From CAYMPW01 sp964392725 (GTDB lineage: Archaea; Thermoplasmatota; Thermoplasmata; Methanomassiliicoccales; Methanomethylophilaceae), in the NCBI GenBank assembly GCA_964392725.1, contig CAYMPW010000014.1, positions 1 through 36,653 on the forward strand: a stretch of 36,653 bases of DNA, in the 5' to 3' direction. Both the position numbers and the translations under genes were made by a program. Positions 1 to 8,121 of this stretch are shown here, in pieces (positions within the stretch are counted from its first letter, which is position 1; each line of letters starts with the position of its first letter). The notes beneath the pieces were generated by a model. It saw only the letters and a program-made list of their open reading frames with translations. It was not told where the DNA came from and searched no databases.

Positions 1-155
1 ATAAATTCGATTTTTTTGAAAAAAGTATGGAAATGTATTAAGTAAGCCGTGTAAATGAAATTGATTATTGTGATAATGGAAACATCAGCCGTGAAAAATA
101 CGGATACCTGCAACAGGGATTCGTATAACGGATTTTTCCAACATAGGTGAAACAA
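1..155. other. Upstream region of the first MFS gene
   Basis: No gene can be supported here. One frame is open from the window edge to a TAA at about position 39-41 and could be the last few codons of a gene lying outside the window, but this is too short to judge. The sequence before the MFS gene contains the ribosome binding site AGGTGA at 145-150. Confidence 0.4.
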
Positions 156-1463
156 ATGCAGATATCAGAAGAAACAAGAGATTTCGTCTACAGGTATAGA
201 TGGGTAATGTTCATTCTATTAGTGGTTGCATACTTCTTCGTATATTTCCACAGAATGTCCATCAACGCCGTGGGCGGTGACATGATTGAAGATATTGGAA
301 GCGGAAGTAAGGAAATTTTAGCTTCGGTGTATTTCTGGACTTATGCAGCGATGCAGATTCCCAGTGGAATTTTGGCAGATCGTTTAGGACCACGCAAAGC
401 AACATTCATTTTCCTCAGTATTGCAACAATCGGATCTTTTATGACCTGTTTTGCAAACAGTTTTGAAATGCTTGTAATCGGTAAAATTTTGATTGCGGCA
501 GGTATGGCTGTTGTTTACATTCCTTTGATGAAGATTATTTCCGTTTGGTATAAAGGCGGAGATTTCCCTCAGCTTAACGGTATTGTTATCGCTGTCGGTA
601 ATGTCGGAGCTCTTGCCGCGGCAGGACCTCTCAGCGCACTTGCAGATATTACCGGATGGAGAAACGTGTTCTTTGTTCTCAGCGTTGTTACAATCATAAT
701 CGCAGTTCTCTGTATCGCTTTGATTCGCGATCACCCTCATGACATGGGAAAACCAGGTCTTGAGGAAATTCGTCACCAGTTCGAAGGAAAACCAATCACC
801 GAAGATTCATCCGCAAAAGTTCCTGTTATTGCAGGACTTAAAACAATTGCAATGAGCGGAAGAATATTCTGGACGATGGCTTTGGCATATTTCTTCATTT
901 ATGGATCAATTATTGTTTTCCAGGGAACGGTTTCTATTGATTACTTCAGATCCCATGTATACACATTCGAAATGGCTGCATGGTTCGTTACCGCGCTCGG
1001 TGTGGGTAAGATTGTCAGTACTTTGTTGATCGGAAGACTTAGCAGCAAAGGATACATTCACTCCAAACGCACCGTTATGATTTTCGGAGCTTTATTCTAC
1101 GCAGTAATCTGGGGAATAATTTGGCTCTTTGCAGGACAGATTGAAAATGAAATATTCTGGTTCACAATATCCACACTCTTCGGATTCTTCGGTGGATTCA
1201 TGACTCTGTCTTTCTCACAGGTCAAAGAATGGTTCCCCGTATCCATTGCAGGAACAACCGTGTCTGCCATGAATGTATGTCTTTTCCTCGGATCTGCTAT
1301 CGGAACATCCATTGCGGCAGCAGTACTTCATAAAGTATACATCCTCGAAAACTACGAAACTTTGTGGCTTATTATGTTTGTAATGGCTGCTTTGGCTTTC
1401 GTTCTTGTTTTATTGTCAAGAGAAAAGACAGAAGAAGATCCCATCAGGGAAGTTCTTGAATAA
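156..1463 (+). CDS. Major facilitator superfamily transporter
   Basis: This is a polytopic membrane transporter of the major facilitator superfamily. It has about 12 hydrophobic segments, the loop 2-3 signature GILADRLGPRKA near residue 73, and a charged central loop after the sixth segment (around residues 190-225). The N-terminal half resembles the organophosphate/anion transporter type of MFS, but the substrate cannot be read from the sequence. I chose the ATG at 156 because AGGTGA lies five bases before it; a GTG at 147 is in frame but overlaps that ribosome binding site. A hairpin with a T-rich tail follows the stop codon, so the gene is probably transcribed alone. Confidence 0.85.
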   Translation: MQISEETRDFVYRYRWVMFILLVVAYFFVYFHRMSINAVGGDMIEDIGSGSKEILASVYFWTYAAMQIPSGILADRLGPRKATFIFLSIATIGSFMTCFANSFEMLVIGKILIAAGMAVVYIPLMKIISVWYKGGDFPQLNGIVIAVGNVGALAAAGPLSALADITGWRNVFFVLSVVTIIIAVLCIALIRDHPHDMGKPGLEEIRHQFEGKPITEDSSAKVPVIAGLKTIAMSGRIFWTMALAYFFIYGSIIVFQGTVSIDYFRSHVYTFEMAAWFVTALGVGKIVSTLLIGRLSSKGYIHSKRTVMIFGALFYAVIWGIIWLFAGQIENEIFWFTISTLFGFFGGFMTLSFSQVKEWFPVSIAGTTVSAMNVCLFLGSAIGTSIAAAVLHKVYILENYETLWLIMFVMAALAFVLVLLSREKTEEDPIREVLE

Positions 1464-1473
1464 ATTTAAACAT

Positions 1474-1514
1474 CCGTGGTTTCGGCCACGGACACTTTCT
1501 TTTTCTTTTCCTTT
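1474..1514 (+). terminator. Hairpin plus T-rich tract after MFS gene
   Basis: CCGTGGT (1474-1480) and GCCACGG (1485-1491) form a stem closed by a TTCG loop. A pyrimidine-rich, mostly T stretch follows at 1496-1514. It sits ten bases after the MFS stop codon. Confidence 0.7.
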
Positions 1515-1555
1515 ACAAAAACAAGCGTATTATCTAATTATCCAATATTCTGTTA

Positions 1556-1597
1556 AAGGGATAAAACTTTATGAAATTAAAAGTTTTATACCCTTAA
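1556..1597 (-). repeat. Palindromic element, 3' copy, beside DUF4143 ATPase gene
   Basis: AAGGGATAAAACTTT (1556-1570) is an inverted repeat of AAAGTTTTATACCCTT (1580-1595). Read on the minus strand it gives AAGGGTATAAAACTTTTAA, nearly identical to the element upstream of the ATPase gene at 2835-2873. It begins four bases beyond the ATPase stop codon, so the gene is bracketed by two copies in the same orientation. It contains a TATA-like core but no gene follows it on that strand. Confidence 0.7.
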
Positions 1598-1601
1598 ACT
1601 A

Positions 1602-2813
1602 TCAAAATCTAAATTCATCTCCGAGAAGGAAATCGGATATCAAATTAAGTCTCTTAATTCCGTTATTATCGACAGAGACGGGATCCATGGATATTATGTA
1701 TTTGGGATATGCATCTCTGATTTCCAGAAGAGGCCTCTCTTCCCTATCTTCGGTATCTTTGGATTCCATCAGATAAGTTACTTGTACATACGCAAGGTCT
1801 TTTCCATGAGTAACAATAAAATCAATCTCCTTTGTGCCGATTTTACCGACAGTTACTTCATATCCTCTCGACAACAATTCGATGTAAACTATGTTCTCCA
1901 ATATGGAACCGATTCTGAGATCGATTCTGTGCTCGGGATAAAACGAATGAATTGCCGGATCTGCAACATAGGATTTGTATAAAGTTTTGAGATTCTTTTT
2001 ACCTTTAATATCAAAACGATTGCATTTGAGTAAGATCTTACTTGCAAATATCAAATCCATGTATCGATTAACGGTATTAGGTTTGGTATTGATTTTTTCA
2101 CTTTTAAGGAATTTTTCAATAGATAAACTGGATATTTCAGCACCCGGTGTGGAAATAGCAAAGTTTAGGACCCTTTTCAACAACTGTTTGTTACGAACCT
2201 TTCTTTGATTGAGAATATCTTTTTCGATAGAGTTCTCAATCGTTTGTTTTATGTAAATCAATTGTTCCTCTTCGCCGGAATATCTGAAACGTTGTGGGAA
2301 TCCTCCGCGTGATAGATAGGCATTGAATTCTTTTGTTGAAGAAAAGGGCATGTCATTCAACTCCATGAATTCTTTTACTTCTGAAAAAGAAAAGGGGAAA
2401 ACCGGGAATTCGATATATCTGCCTGTTAATTTTGTTACCAATTCTCCACTGAGAAGATACGAATTAGATCCTGTTATGAACACGGAAACGCCATCGTTAC
2501 GATACGCGTTAACAAGTGATTCGAAATTCTCTACATTCTGTATTTCATCGATAAAAAGATATTTTGGTTTTCCGGAGTTGGAAAAACTATTGTCTATTTT
2601 CTTTTCCAATTCTTCCGAAGTGGTGATTTTTATGTGTGGCTTGGAATCCAAATCCAAGTAAACAATGTCGTTGTCGGAGAGTTCTGACATAATCTGTTTC
2701 AATATTGTTGATTTACCACAACGTCTTACTCCCGTAAGGACTTTAATCATACTGTCGTCATGATAAAACGGACGAATGCGAACCAGATATTTTTCTCTGA
2801 CAAGATCTTCCAT
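1602..2813 (-). CDS. AAA ATPase with C-terminal DUF4143-type domain
   Basis: A P-loop ATPase of the AAA_14/DUF4143 type common in archaea and anaerobic bacteria. The Walker A motif GVRRCGKST is at residues 28-36, the Walker B FIDE at 87-90, and a sensor-like TGSNS at 114-118. The C-terminal part contains EIDFIV followed by YVQV about 12 residues later, which resembles a degenerate PD-(D/E)xK nuclease core, with Q where a catalytic lysine would be expected. The biological role of these proteins is not established; proposals include mobile-element or defence functions, and I do not choose between them. The gene has its own palindromic promoter (2835-2869), stands alone on its strand and is flanked by a second copy of that palindrome. 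A paralogue lies at 20332-21579. Confidence 0.85.
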   Translation of the reverse strand: MEDLVREKYLVRIRPFYHDDSMIKVLTGVRRCGKSTILKQIMSELSDNDIVYLDLDSKPHIKITTSEELEKKIDNSFSNSGKPKYLFIDEIQNVENFESLVNAYRNDGVSVFITGSNSYLLSGELVTKLTGRYIEFPVFPFSFSEVKEFMELNDMPFSSTKEFNAYLSRGGFPQRFRYSGEEEQLIYIKQTIENSIEKDILNQRKVRNKQLLKRVLNFAISTPGAEISSLSIEKFLKSEKINTKPNTVNRYMDLIFASKILLKCNRFDIKGKKNLKTLYKSYVADPAIHSFYPEHRIDLRIGSILENIVYIELLSRGYEVTVGKIGTKEIDFIVTHGKDLAYVQVTYLMESKDTEDREERPLLEIRDAYPKYIISMDPVSVDNNGIKRLNLISDFLLGDEFRF

Positions 2814-2834
2814 AGATAATAGTAGTAATTTAAC

Positions 2835-2873
2835 GGTATAAAACTTTTGGTTTTTAAAAATTTTATACCCTTA
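2835..2873 (-). promoter_or_regulatory. TATA promoter embedded in a palindrome (operator-like)
   Basis: GGTATAAAACTTTT (2835-2848) and AAAAATTTTATACC (2856-2869) are inverted repeats with one mismatch pair. On the minus strand the distal arm reads AAGGGTATAAAATTTT, a good archaeal TATA box about 50 bases before the ATG, and the proximal arm falls near the expected transcription start. The layout suggests a protein dimer that binds here and blocks the promoter; self-regulation by the ATPase is only an inference. Confidence 0.65.
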
Positions 2874-2880
2874 ACCAGAA

Positions 2881-3011
2881 AATCAATCGATTGCCAGAAT
2901 CGCTCATTTCCATCAGTTTCGAGTATTTTTCTTAAATTTCACACTTTCCGTGCCCATTAAAACACAGGCAAGGAAATTACTCCTATGTACATCCAATCCT
3001 ATGTATCTCAT
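2881..3011 (-). pseudogene. Decayed N-terminal fragment of an IS110-like transposase
   Basis: On the minus strand an ATG at 3011 begins MRYIGLDVHRSNFLACVL, which matches the start of IS110-family (DEDD) transposases, where the first catalytic Asp lies in GxDxHK-like sequence. The frame stops after about 33 codons. Dropping one A from the run of five A's at about 2929-2933 would continue it as KILETDGNERFWQSIDF, so this looks like a frameshifted and truncated remnant. The remaining 300 or more residues of a transposase are absent. An open frame continues upstream to 3113 but is not convincingly part of it. Apart from this, the gap 2814-3181 holds only the ATPase operator and the gpmA promoter. 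Confidence 0.5.
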
Positions 3012-3118
3012 GCAGCATTCGCTCCTGAACAAAGATAAAACGGATGTCGCACTTTTAGGAATGTAGTCATCTGGATTCATCAATACCGCCTGTTTTTGTT
3101 GCTGGTCATTCAAAAATT

Positions 3119-3173
3119 AGTATAAAGAGCCATATAGGGTTACGCGTATACGCCCGTATAGAACTAGCCGGAG
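3119..3173 (+). promoter_or_regulatory. gpmA promoter region and ribosome binding site
   Basis: AGTATAAAG at 3119-3127 is a TATA-like box. GCGTATACGC at 3144-3153 is a perfect 10-base palindrome near the expected transcription start. GGAG at 3170-3173 lies eight bases before the gpmA ATG. Confidence 0.4.
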
Positions 3174-3181
3174 TTATTCCA

Positions 3182-3931
3182 ATGATGAAATTAGTGTTTA
3201 TTCGCCACGGAGAAAGCCTGTGGAACAAAGAAAATTTGTTTACAGGATGGACAGACGTAGATCTTTCCGATAAAGGACGTATTGAAGCAGCATCCGCAGG
3301 AGAAATTCTTCTCAAAGAAGGATTTACTTTCGATGTTTGTTATACTTCATTCCTTAAACGTGCGATACACACCGCGAACATTGTTCTCGAAAAAATGGAT
3401 TTGGAATGGATTTCCGTACGCAAATCCTGGAGAATCAATGAAAAACACTATGGTGCGCTCCAAGGTTTGAACAAAGTGGAAACCGCTGAAAAATACGGTG
3501 AAGAACAGGTGCTCGTATGGCGCAGATCTTTCGATACTCCCCCACCTGCATTGGAACCTACAGACGAACGTTGTCCGGCCCTCAGCGAAAGATACGCAAG
3601 CAATCCACCCGAAGGTAAACCCAACACGGAAAGCCTCAAAGAAACGATTGCACGCGCAGTTCCGTACTTTGAAGACGAAATCAAAAAGACCATGCTCGAA
3701 GGAAAACGCGTAGTGGTCGTCGCACACGGAAATTCGATTCGTGCGCTTATGAAATACATCGATAACATTTCCGAAGAAGAAATTATGGGAATCAACATCC
3801 CTACGGGAGTTCCTCTCGTATACGAATTTGACGATTCATTCAATGTAATCTCCAAAAAATATCTCGGAGATCAGGATACCATCGCCGCTAAGATGGAAGC
3901 AGTTGCGAATCAGGGAAAGAAGAAAGACTAA
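3182..3931 (+). CDS. gpmA: 2,3-bisphosphoglycerate-dependent phosphoglycerate mutase
   Basis: Interconverts 3-phosphoglycerate and 2-phosphoglycerate in glycolysis/gluconeogenesis in the cytoplasm. It is full length for the dPGM family (249 residues). The phospho-histidine motif RHGES is at residues 8-12, NLFTGWTDVDLS follows near residue 19, and the second histidine is in VVVAHGNSIRAL near residue 180. Many archaea use the cofactor-independent enzyme, so a bacterial-type GpmA hints at transfer. Two ATG codons are adjacent at 3182 and 3185; GGAG at 3170-3173 fits either. purB follows after 53 bases with its own strong ribosome binding site. Confidence 0.93.
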   Translation: MMKLVFIRHGESLWNKENLFTGWTDVDLSDKGRIEAASAGEILLKEGFTFDVCYTSFLKRAIHTANIVLEKMDLEWISVRKSWRINEKHYGALQGLNKVETAEKYGEEQVLVWRRSFDTPPPALEPTDERCPALSERYASNPPEGKPNTESLKETIARAVPYFEDEIKKTMLEGKRVVVVAHGNSIRALMKYIDNISEEEIMGINIPTGVPLVYEFDDSFNVISKKYLGDQDTIAAKMEAVANQGKKKD

Positions 3932-3984
3932 TTCCAACGCACAAAACACTAAATAATGAAATTCAATGCAACAGGTGATTATAA

Positions 3985-5349
3985 ATGCAAAACCTCTGCC
4001 CTCTTGACTACAGATACGGCCGCGACAAGATGAAATCCGTCTTTTACGAGGAAAGCCGCCTTCAGTTCCAAATGGATGTTGAAGCAGCACTCGCAAGAGC
4101 CCACGCATCACTCGGAACAATTTCCGAAGAAGACGCAGCCGAAATCGGACGCATCGCAAATCTTAATGACGTATCCATTGACCGTGTAAAGGAAATCGAA
4201 AAAGAAACCCGTCACGATGTTATGGCTATGGTCAAAGCAATGACTGAACAGTGTAACGGAGAAGCAGGAAAGTATGTTCACCTCGGTGCAACATCAAACG
4301 ATATCGTTGATACGGCAACCGCACTTCAGATTAAAGCAGCATTGATAATCATTTCAGAAGATGTGGATAATTTCTTATACACACTTGCAAAACTCGCAAA
4401 GAAGGAAAGAGACACGCTGGAAATCGGCAGAACCCATGCGCAGTTTGCTATTCCGATCACATTCGGTTTCAAGATTGCAGGATATATCGCAGAAATGCTC
4501 AGACACAGAGAGAGACTTCTGCAGATTATGCCCAGAGCATGCGCAGGTAAAATGGCAGGAGCCGTTGGAACCGGTGCGGCACTCGGACCTAATTTCTTCA
4601 AAATTCAGAAGGCTGTTATGGCAGATCTCGGTCTTACATACGAACCCGCAGCAACACAGGTTGTAGGTCGTGACAGATACACCGAACTCATCTGTTTGAT
4701 GGCAACCATCGCAACATCACTCGAAAGATACGGAACCGAAATCAGAAATCTCCAGAGATCTGAAATCGCAGAAGCATCCGAACCCTTTGATGTTAAAAAG
4801 CAGGTTGGAAGTTCAACCATGGCTCAGAAGAGAAACCCCATCCAGTCCGAAAACGTAACAGGACTCGCAAGGGTTGTAAGAGGATTTGTTTTCCCCACAT
4901 TCGAGAGTCAGGTTCTTTGGCACGAGAGAGACCTTTCTAACTCAAGCACAGAGAGATTCACGCTTCCCCACGTATTTTCACTTGTCGATGAAATGTTCGG
5001 TAAAATGAACACAGTATTCGAAGGACTCGATGTTCACGCAGACCGTATGCTTAAAAACATCGAATCCGCAAAAGGTCTTGTTATGGCAGAACCTGTTATG
5101 ATGATGCTTACAGGAAAAGGAATCGGCAGACAGGATGCCCACGAAATCGTTCGTGAAGCATCCATGATTGCATCCTCTGAAGACAGACAGCTCCGTGACG
5201 TTCTTATCGAATGCGAAGATCTAAAAGGCATTGTTTCCGAAGAAGAAATTATTGCAGTTATGGATCCCGCAAGTTACGTCGGAGGAGCTCCTGAAATCGT
5301 AGATAAAATGGTATCTGCGGTTGAAGACTGTCTGGAGAGAAAGGTATGA
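3985..5349 (+). CDS. purB: Adenylosuccinate lyase
   Basis: Catalyses two steps of purine synthesis: cleavage of SAICAR to AICAR, and of adenylosuccinate to AMP, each releasing fumarate. The 454-residue protein carries the fumarase/aspartase superfamily signature SSTMAQKRNP near residues 275-285 (flexible catalytic loop with the serine), GRTHAQ near 148, and VHLGATSNDIVDT near 94, which supply the expected His and Ser/Thr residues. AGGTGAT eight bases upstream supports the ATG at 3985. The stop codon overlaps the start of a small membrane protein by four bases. Confidence 0.96.
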   Translation: MQNLCPLDYRYGRDKMKSVFYEESRLQFQMDVEAALARAHASLGTISEEDAAEIGRIANLNDVSIDRVKEIEKETRHDVMAMVKAMTEQCNGEAGKYVHLGATSNDIVDTATALQIKAALIIISEDVDNFLYTLAKLAKKERDTLEIGRTHAQFAIPITFGFKIAGYIAEMLRHRERLLQIMPRACAGKMAGAVGTGAALGPNFFKIQKAVMADLGLTYEPAATQVVGRDRYTELICLMATIATSLERYGTEIRNLQRSEIAEASEPFDVKKQVGSSTMAQKRNPIQSENVTGLARVVRGFVFPTFESQVLWHERDLSNSSTERFTLPHVFSLVDEMFGKMNTVFEGLDVHADRMLKNIESAKGLVMAEPVMMMLTGKGIGRQDAHEIVREASMIASSEDRQLRDVLIECEDLKGIVSEEEIIAVMDPASYVGGAPEIVDKMVSAVEDCLERKV

Positions 5350-5537
5350 GTCTTACACCTTACAAAAAACGTAAGTTGCAATACGCAGCCATCCTCGGAG
5401 CAGTAGCAGGTGCAGCACTCTTTGCGCTGTTCTTCTACTTGGCAAACAACTGGGCATATCTCGCATTTATCCCATTGACAATGGCAATGGGATGCGGATA
5501 TTCCTATGTCTCGCCTGACCCCGAAGATGGTAATTAA
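5346..5537 (+). CDS. Small two-helix membrane protein of unknown function
   Basis: A 63-residue protein with a basic N-terminus (YKKRK), two hydrophobic segments (about residues 14-31 and 33-50) and an acidic tail. It starts inside the purB stop codon (ATGA overlap), so it is almost certainly translated together with purB. I do not recognise a family and cannot link it to purine synthesis beyond the co-transcription. Confidence 0.7.
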   Translation: MSLTPYKKRKLQYAAILGAVAGAALFALFFYLANNWAYLAFIPLTMAMGCGYSYVSPDPEDGN

Positions 5538-5542
5538 ACCGT

Positions 5543-5947
5543 TTAACAGAGTTTTTTACCTGCGTCGGGACCGGGAGCCACCGAGTATACTTCGGATACG
5601 GTGATTCTGATCAAATTCTTCGCAGGAAGTGTTTCTTTTTTAGCTTTAGCAAAGGCATAAGCTTCTTCGTAATCTGCTCCGGAGTTTACGACTTCTGCAT
5701 TTCCTTTAACCTGTACGGGTGCTTTGCATTCGGGATTCCATACGTAGAATGAAACAATGGGGTTTTCCTGAATGTTTGCAAGTGTTTTTCCAAAGAAGTT
5801 GTCAACAACCCAGATTGTATTTTCGTCATGAACTTTTAACATTCCAACGGGAACAACATTGGGTATACCGTTTTTAGATGCGGTTGCCAATGCAAAGATT
5901 CCCTGTTTCTCGATGTTTTCAATAATTTCACTGGAGAGTTTTGCCAT
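5543..5947 (-). CDS. Pyridoxamine 5'-phosphate oxidase-fold (flavin-binding) protein
   Basis: A 134-residue protein of the PPOX split-barrel superfamily, which bind FMN, F420 or haem. Visible features are the N-terminal helix, then IFALATASKNGIPNVVPVG (the first barrel strands typical of the family), NFFGKTLANI and PVQVKGNAEVV. The true substrate cannot be told; members include flavin-dependent oxidoreductases and binding proteins. I prefer the ATG at 5947 over a TTG at 5956. It is the last gene of the long leftward run and converges with the small membrane gene, leaving five bases between them. Confidence 0.8.
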   Translation of the reverse strand: MAKLSSEIIENIEKQGIFALATASKNGIPNVVPVGMLKVHDENTIWVVDNFFGKTLANIQENPIVSFYVWNPECKAPVQVKGNAEVVNSGADYEEAYAFAKAKKETLPAKNLIRITVSEVYSVAPGPDAGKKLC

Positions 5948-5991
5948 AATTATCAATCACATAATCGTGAAAGTATTATTTGTCACTGTTG

Positions 5992-7200
5992 TCATTGGGC
6001 AACTGCTTTGGAACTCGAATCCTTTGAAATTATATGGCCGACAATCGTGATTAAAACACACAATACAAGCGTTATTATTCCCGAAACCAAGAATAAATTA
6101 CTGCAGGTTCCCAAGAAAGATAAGAGCAATGCTACTACGAATGTACTTGTGAATATTCCAAGATTCAAAGCCATGAAGTATCCACCCATGATTTTTCCTG
6201 AAGATCCTTCACGGGCAAGGTTGGACAACCAATTGATGAGGGTTGGTGTTGTCATACCGATTCCAACACCTGCAATTAATCCTCCGACAAATATCACGGG
6301 AAGTGATGGAATAACTAATAAAACATATCCACAACCGAGTAATCCGATTCCGATCATAAGCATCTGAATTCTAGATAATCTTGTAGACAGACGTCTAAAT
6401 GAAAGACAAGCTATAGTTTCAAAAACTCCATGAAGTCCTAAATACAATCCTGCGTCTAATGCAGAACCGCCTAATTCTGCAACATAATAAGGTAATTTCG
6501 TTGGAAGAATATACATTGAAATCATAACAAAGAATATTGTAACATAACAAAAGATAGTCTGTGTTTTGATATTTTTGTTATTGGAAATATTTTCTACATT
6601 TGTGGAAGATACTTTCTTAACAATGGGTTCCCACAAGAAAAACAACACTCCGAAGAATAAGATTAATCCGATAAGATAAATGAGGAAAGGTTCTCTCCAA
6701 CCATGAAGTGCCAGACTTCCTCCGATACCCTCCATAATTAAAATTCCAAATCCCATCGCGGCGGACTGGAGACTTATGATTTTAACTCTGGTACTGCCAT
6801 CATAATAATCGGTAATCAAAGATGTTATACACAAACTGATTCCTGCAATTCCAATACCTAACAGGAAACGTCCGACTAAAATCAACTCAATGGAATTCAA
6901 GAAGAATCCGGAAATTCCTGCTACTGTAAATATAATACATGAAAACAAAAAGACCTTTATTTTACCAATTTTATCTGCAAGAAATCCTAAAGGTACGCCA
7001 AAAAAGGCAATAGCCAAAGCAGGAAGCGAAATAATCAAAGTAATCATTGATTCGGGAGCATCAGGAAATGCTTCACTGATCAATGGCAAAGCAGGTGCTA
7101 CGGCAGCACCTCCCATAAGCATAGGTAAAGATCCAAAAAGTAAAACGAACAATAGCATTCTTCCAGGAGTTCTGGATTCACTTTTCAAAGATGTCTTCAT
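5992..7200 (-). CDS. Major facilitator superfamily transporter (efflux-like)
   Basis: A 402-residue MFS permease with about 12 hydrophobic segments. The loop 2-3 motif GFLADKIGKIK is near residue 70, and RFLLGIGIAG near residue 112 is the usual motif B region. The short N-terminus and overall layout are like drug/metabolite exporters of the 12-helix type, but no substrate can be assigned. It lies 38 bases after the protease gene and 44 bases before the PPOX-fold gene on the same strand. It is not similar enough to the MFS protein at 156-1463 to be a recent copy. Confidence 0.85.
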   Translation of the reverse strand: MKTSLKSESRTPGRMLLFVLLFGSLPMLMGGAAVAPALPLISEAFPDAPESMITLIISLPALAIAFFGVPLGFLADKIGKIKVFLFSCIIFTVAGISGFFLNSIELILVGRFLLGIGIAGISLCITSLITDYYDGSTRVKIISLQSAAMGFGILIMEGIGGSLALHGWREPFLIYLIGLILFFGVLFFLWEPIVKKVSSTNVENISNNKNIKTQTIFCYVTIFFVMISMYILPTKLPYYVAELGGSALDAGLYLGLHGVFETIACLSFRRLSTRLSRIQMLMIGIGLLGCGYVLLVIPSLPVIFVGGLIAGVGIGMTTPTLINWLSNLAREGSSGKIMGGYFMALNLGIFTSTFVVALLLSFLGTCSNLFLVSGIITLVLCVLITIVGHIISKDSSSKAVAQ

Positions 7201-7238
7201 AAATTGGGGAATGTGATTTCATATTTACATATGTCGCC

Positions 7239-8075
7239 TTATTCCTCAAGATTAAATTTAACACCTTTGTAGTTTAAAAGTTCAATTATTGTTTTTACAT
7301 GAACTCCCAAACCTACATTTAAGAATTGATTTTCGGTAACCATTTTACCTTTGTATTCCACCTTTGGATGGAAACCAAGAGGGAGATGGGCCGTCTGCAC
7401 CTGCATCGCAGCAATCTTACAATCCTTGTCATAGATTGGTCCTCCGGACTGACCTTTCAATCCAGGTGTGGATGTTTCAAGATACAGCATATCAAAATCC
7501 CCATCCATGCTTTTTCCCTTGTATACGTTTCTTGTGTACATTCCATCATTAGGAAACAAAGTTAAAGGTAAAACACCGGGTTTTATTCTAAATGCATTAA
7601 ATTGTTCATCAAAATCAGATTCGATATTCAAAAATGGGAATCCAAGACGACATAAACTTGTTCCTGGGTGAATTTTATCGGGATTTTTGAAAACCGGATA
7701 TTCTGAAACCCATGAAGGATCAAAAGGCTCTAACTTTCCAATGCATATGTCAATTTGACGATTTACGTATATGTTTGTGATACGAACATTGTCCTTGCCC
7801 CACCAAAAAGAGTGATTTGAAATCCAATCCGGATCCATTTTTATTGGAGGTGATGAAATCACATCGTTTGCTTCTTTGATTTCTGCAACTTTTTTAGAAT
7901 CTTGTTGAAATTGCATGAAACTATCAAAAAGATGACCTGCGGTAAGAATCCAGCCTTCATTGTTTAAAACAATAAATGCACCACAACCCGCTGTAACCTC
8001 ACCAGCAAATGTCTTTGTGGAGATAATAACAGGACGGGTAAATCCTGTTGCTTTTTGACAGGCCTCTGCAAACAT
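7239..8075 (-). CDS. Trypsin-like serine protease, apparently cytoplasmic
   Basis: A chymotrypsin-fold (S1/HtrA-like) protease domain. The triad is visible: His48 in LTAGHLF, Asp109 in RQIDICIGKL and Ser210 in GLKGQSGGPIYD, with the oxyanion-hole glycines. At 278 residues the protein is essentially just the protease domain. There is no signal peptide, transmembrane helix or PDZ domain, so it should act inside the cell, which is unusual for this family. GGGGAAGT precedes the ATG. It follows three Sel1-repeat genes at a spacing of 46 bases. It may process the Sel1 proteins or be recruited by them, but that is inference. Confidence 0.85.
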   Translation of the reverse strand: MFAEACQKATGFTRPVIISTKTFAGEVTAGCGAFIVLNNEGWILTAGHLFDSFMQFQQDSKKVAEIKEANDVISSPPIKMDPDWISNHSFWWGKDNVRITNIYVNRQIDICIGKLEPFDPSWVSEYPVFKNPDKIHPGTSLCRLGFPFLNIESDFDEQFNAFRIKPGVLPLTLFPNDGMYTRNVYKGKSMDGDFDMLYLETSTPGLKGQSGGPIYDKDCKIAAMQVQTAHLPLGFHPKVEYKGKMVTENQFLNVGLGVHVKTIIELLNYKGVKFNLEE

Positions 8076-8121
8076 ACTTCCCCAATTGCTATACTGGTTA
8101 ATATCTCTTGGTGAAGTTGAA

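Noticed and set aside
1405..1776. A 123-codon plus-strand frame after the MFS gene
   Set aside because: It spans the MFS terminator and the 3' end of the antisense ATPase gene and has no ribosome binding site.
3144..3153. GCGTATACGC palindrome as a gpmA operator
   Set aside because: Ten bases is too short to stand alone as evidence; listed only within the promoter feature.
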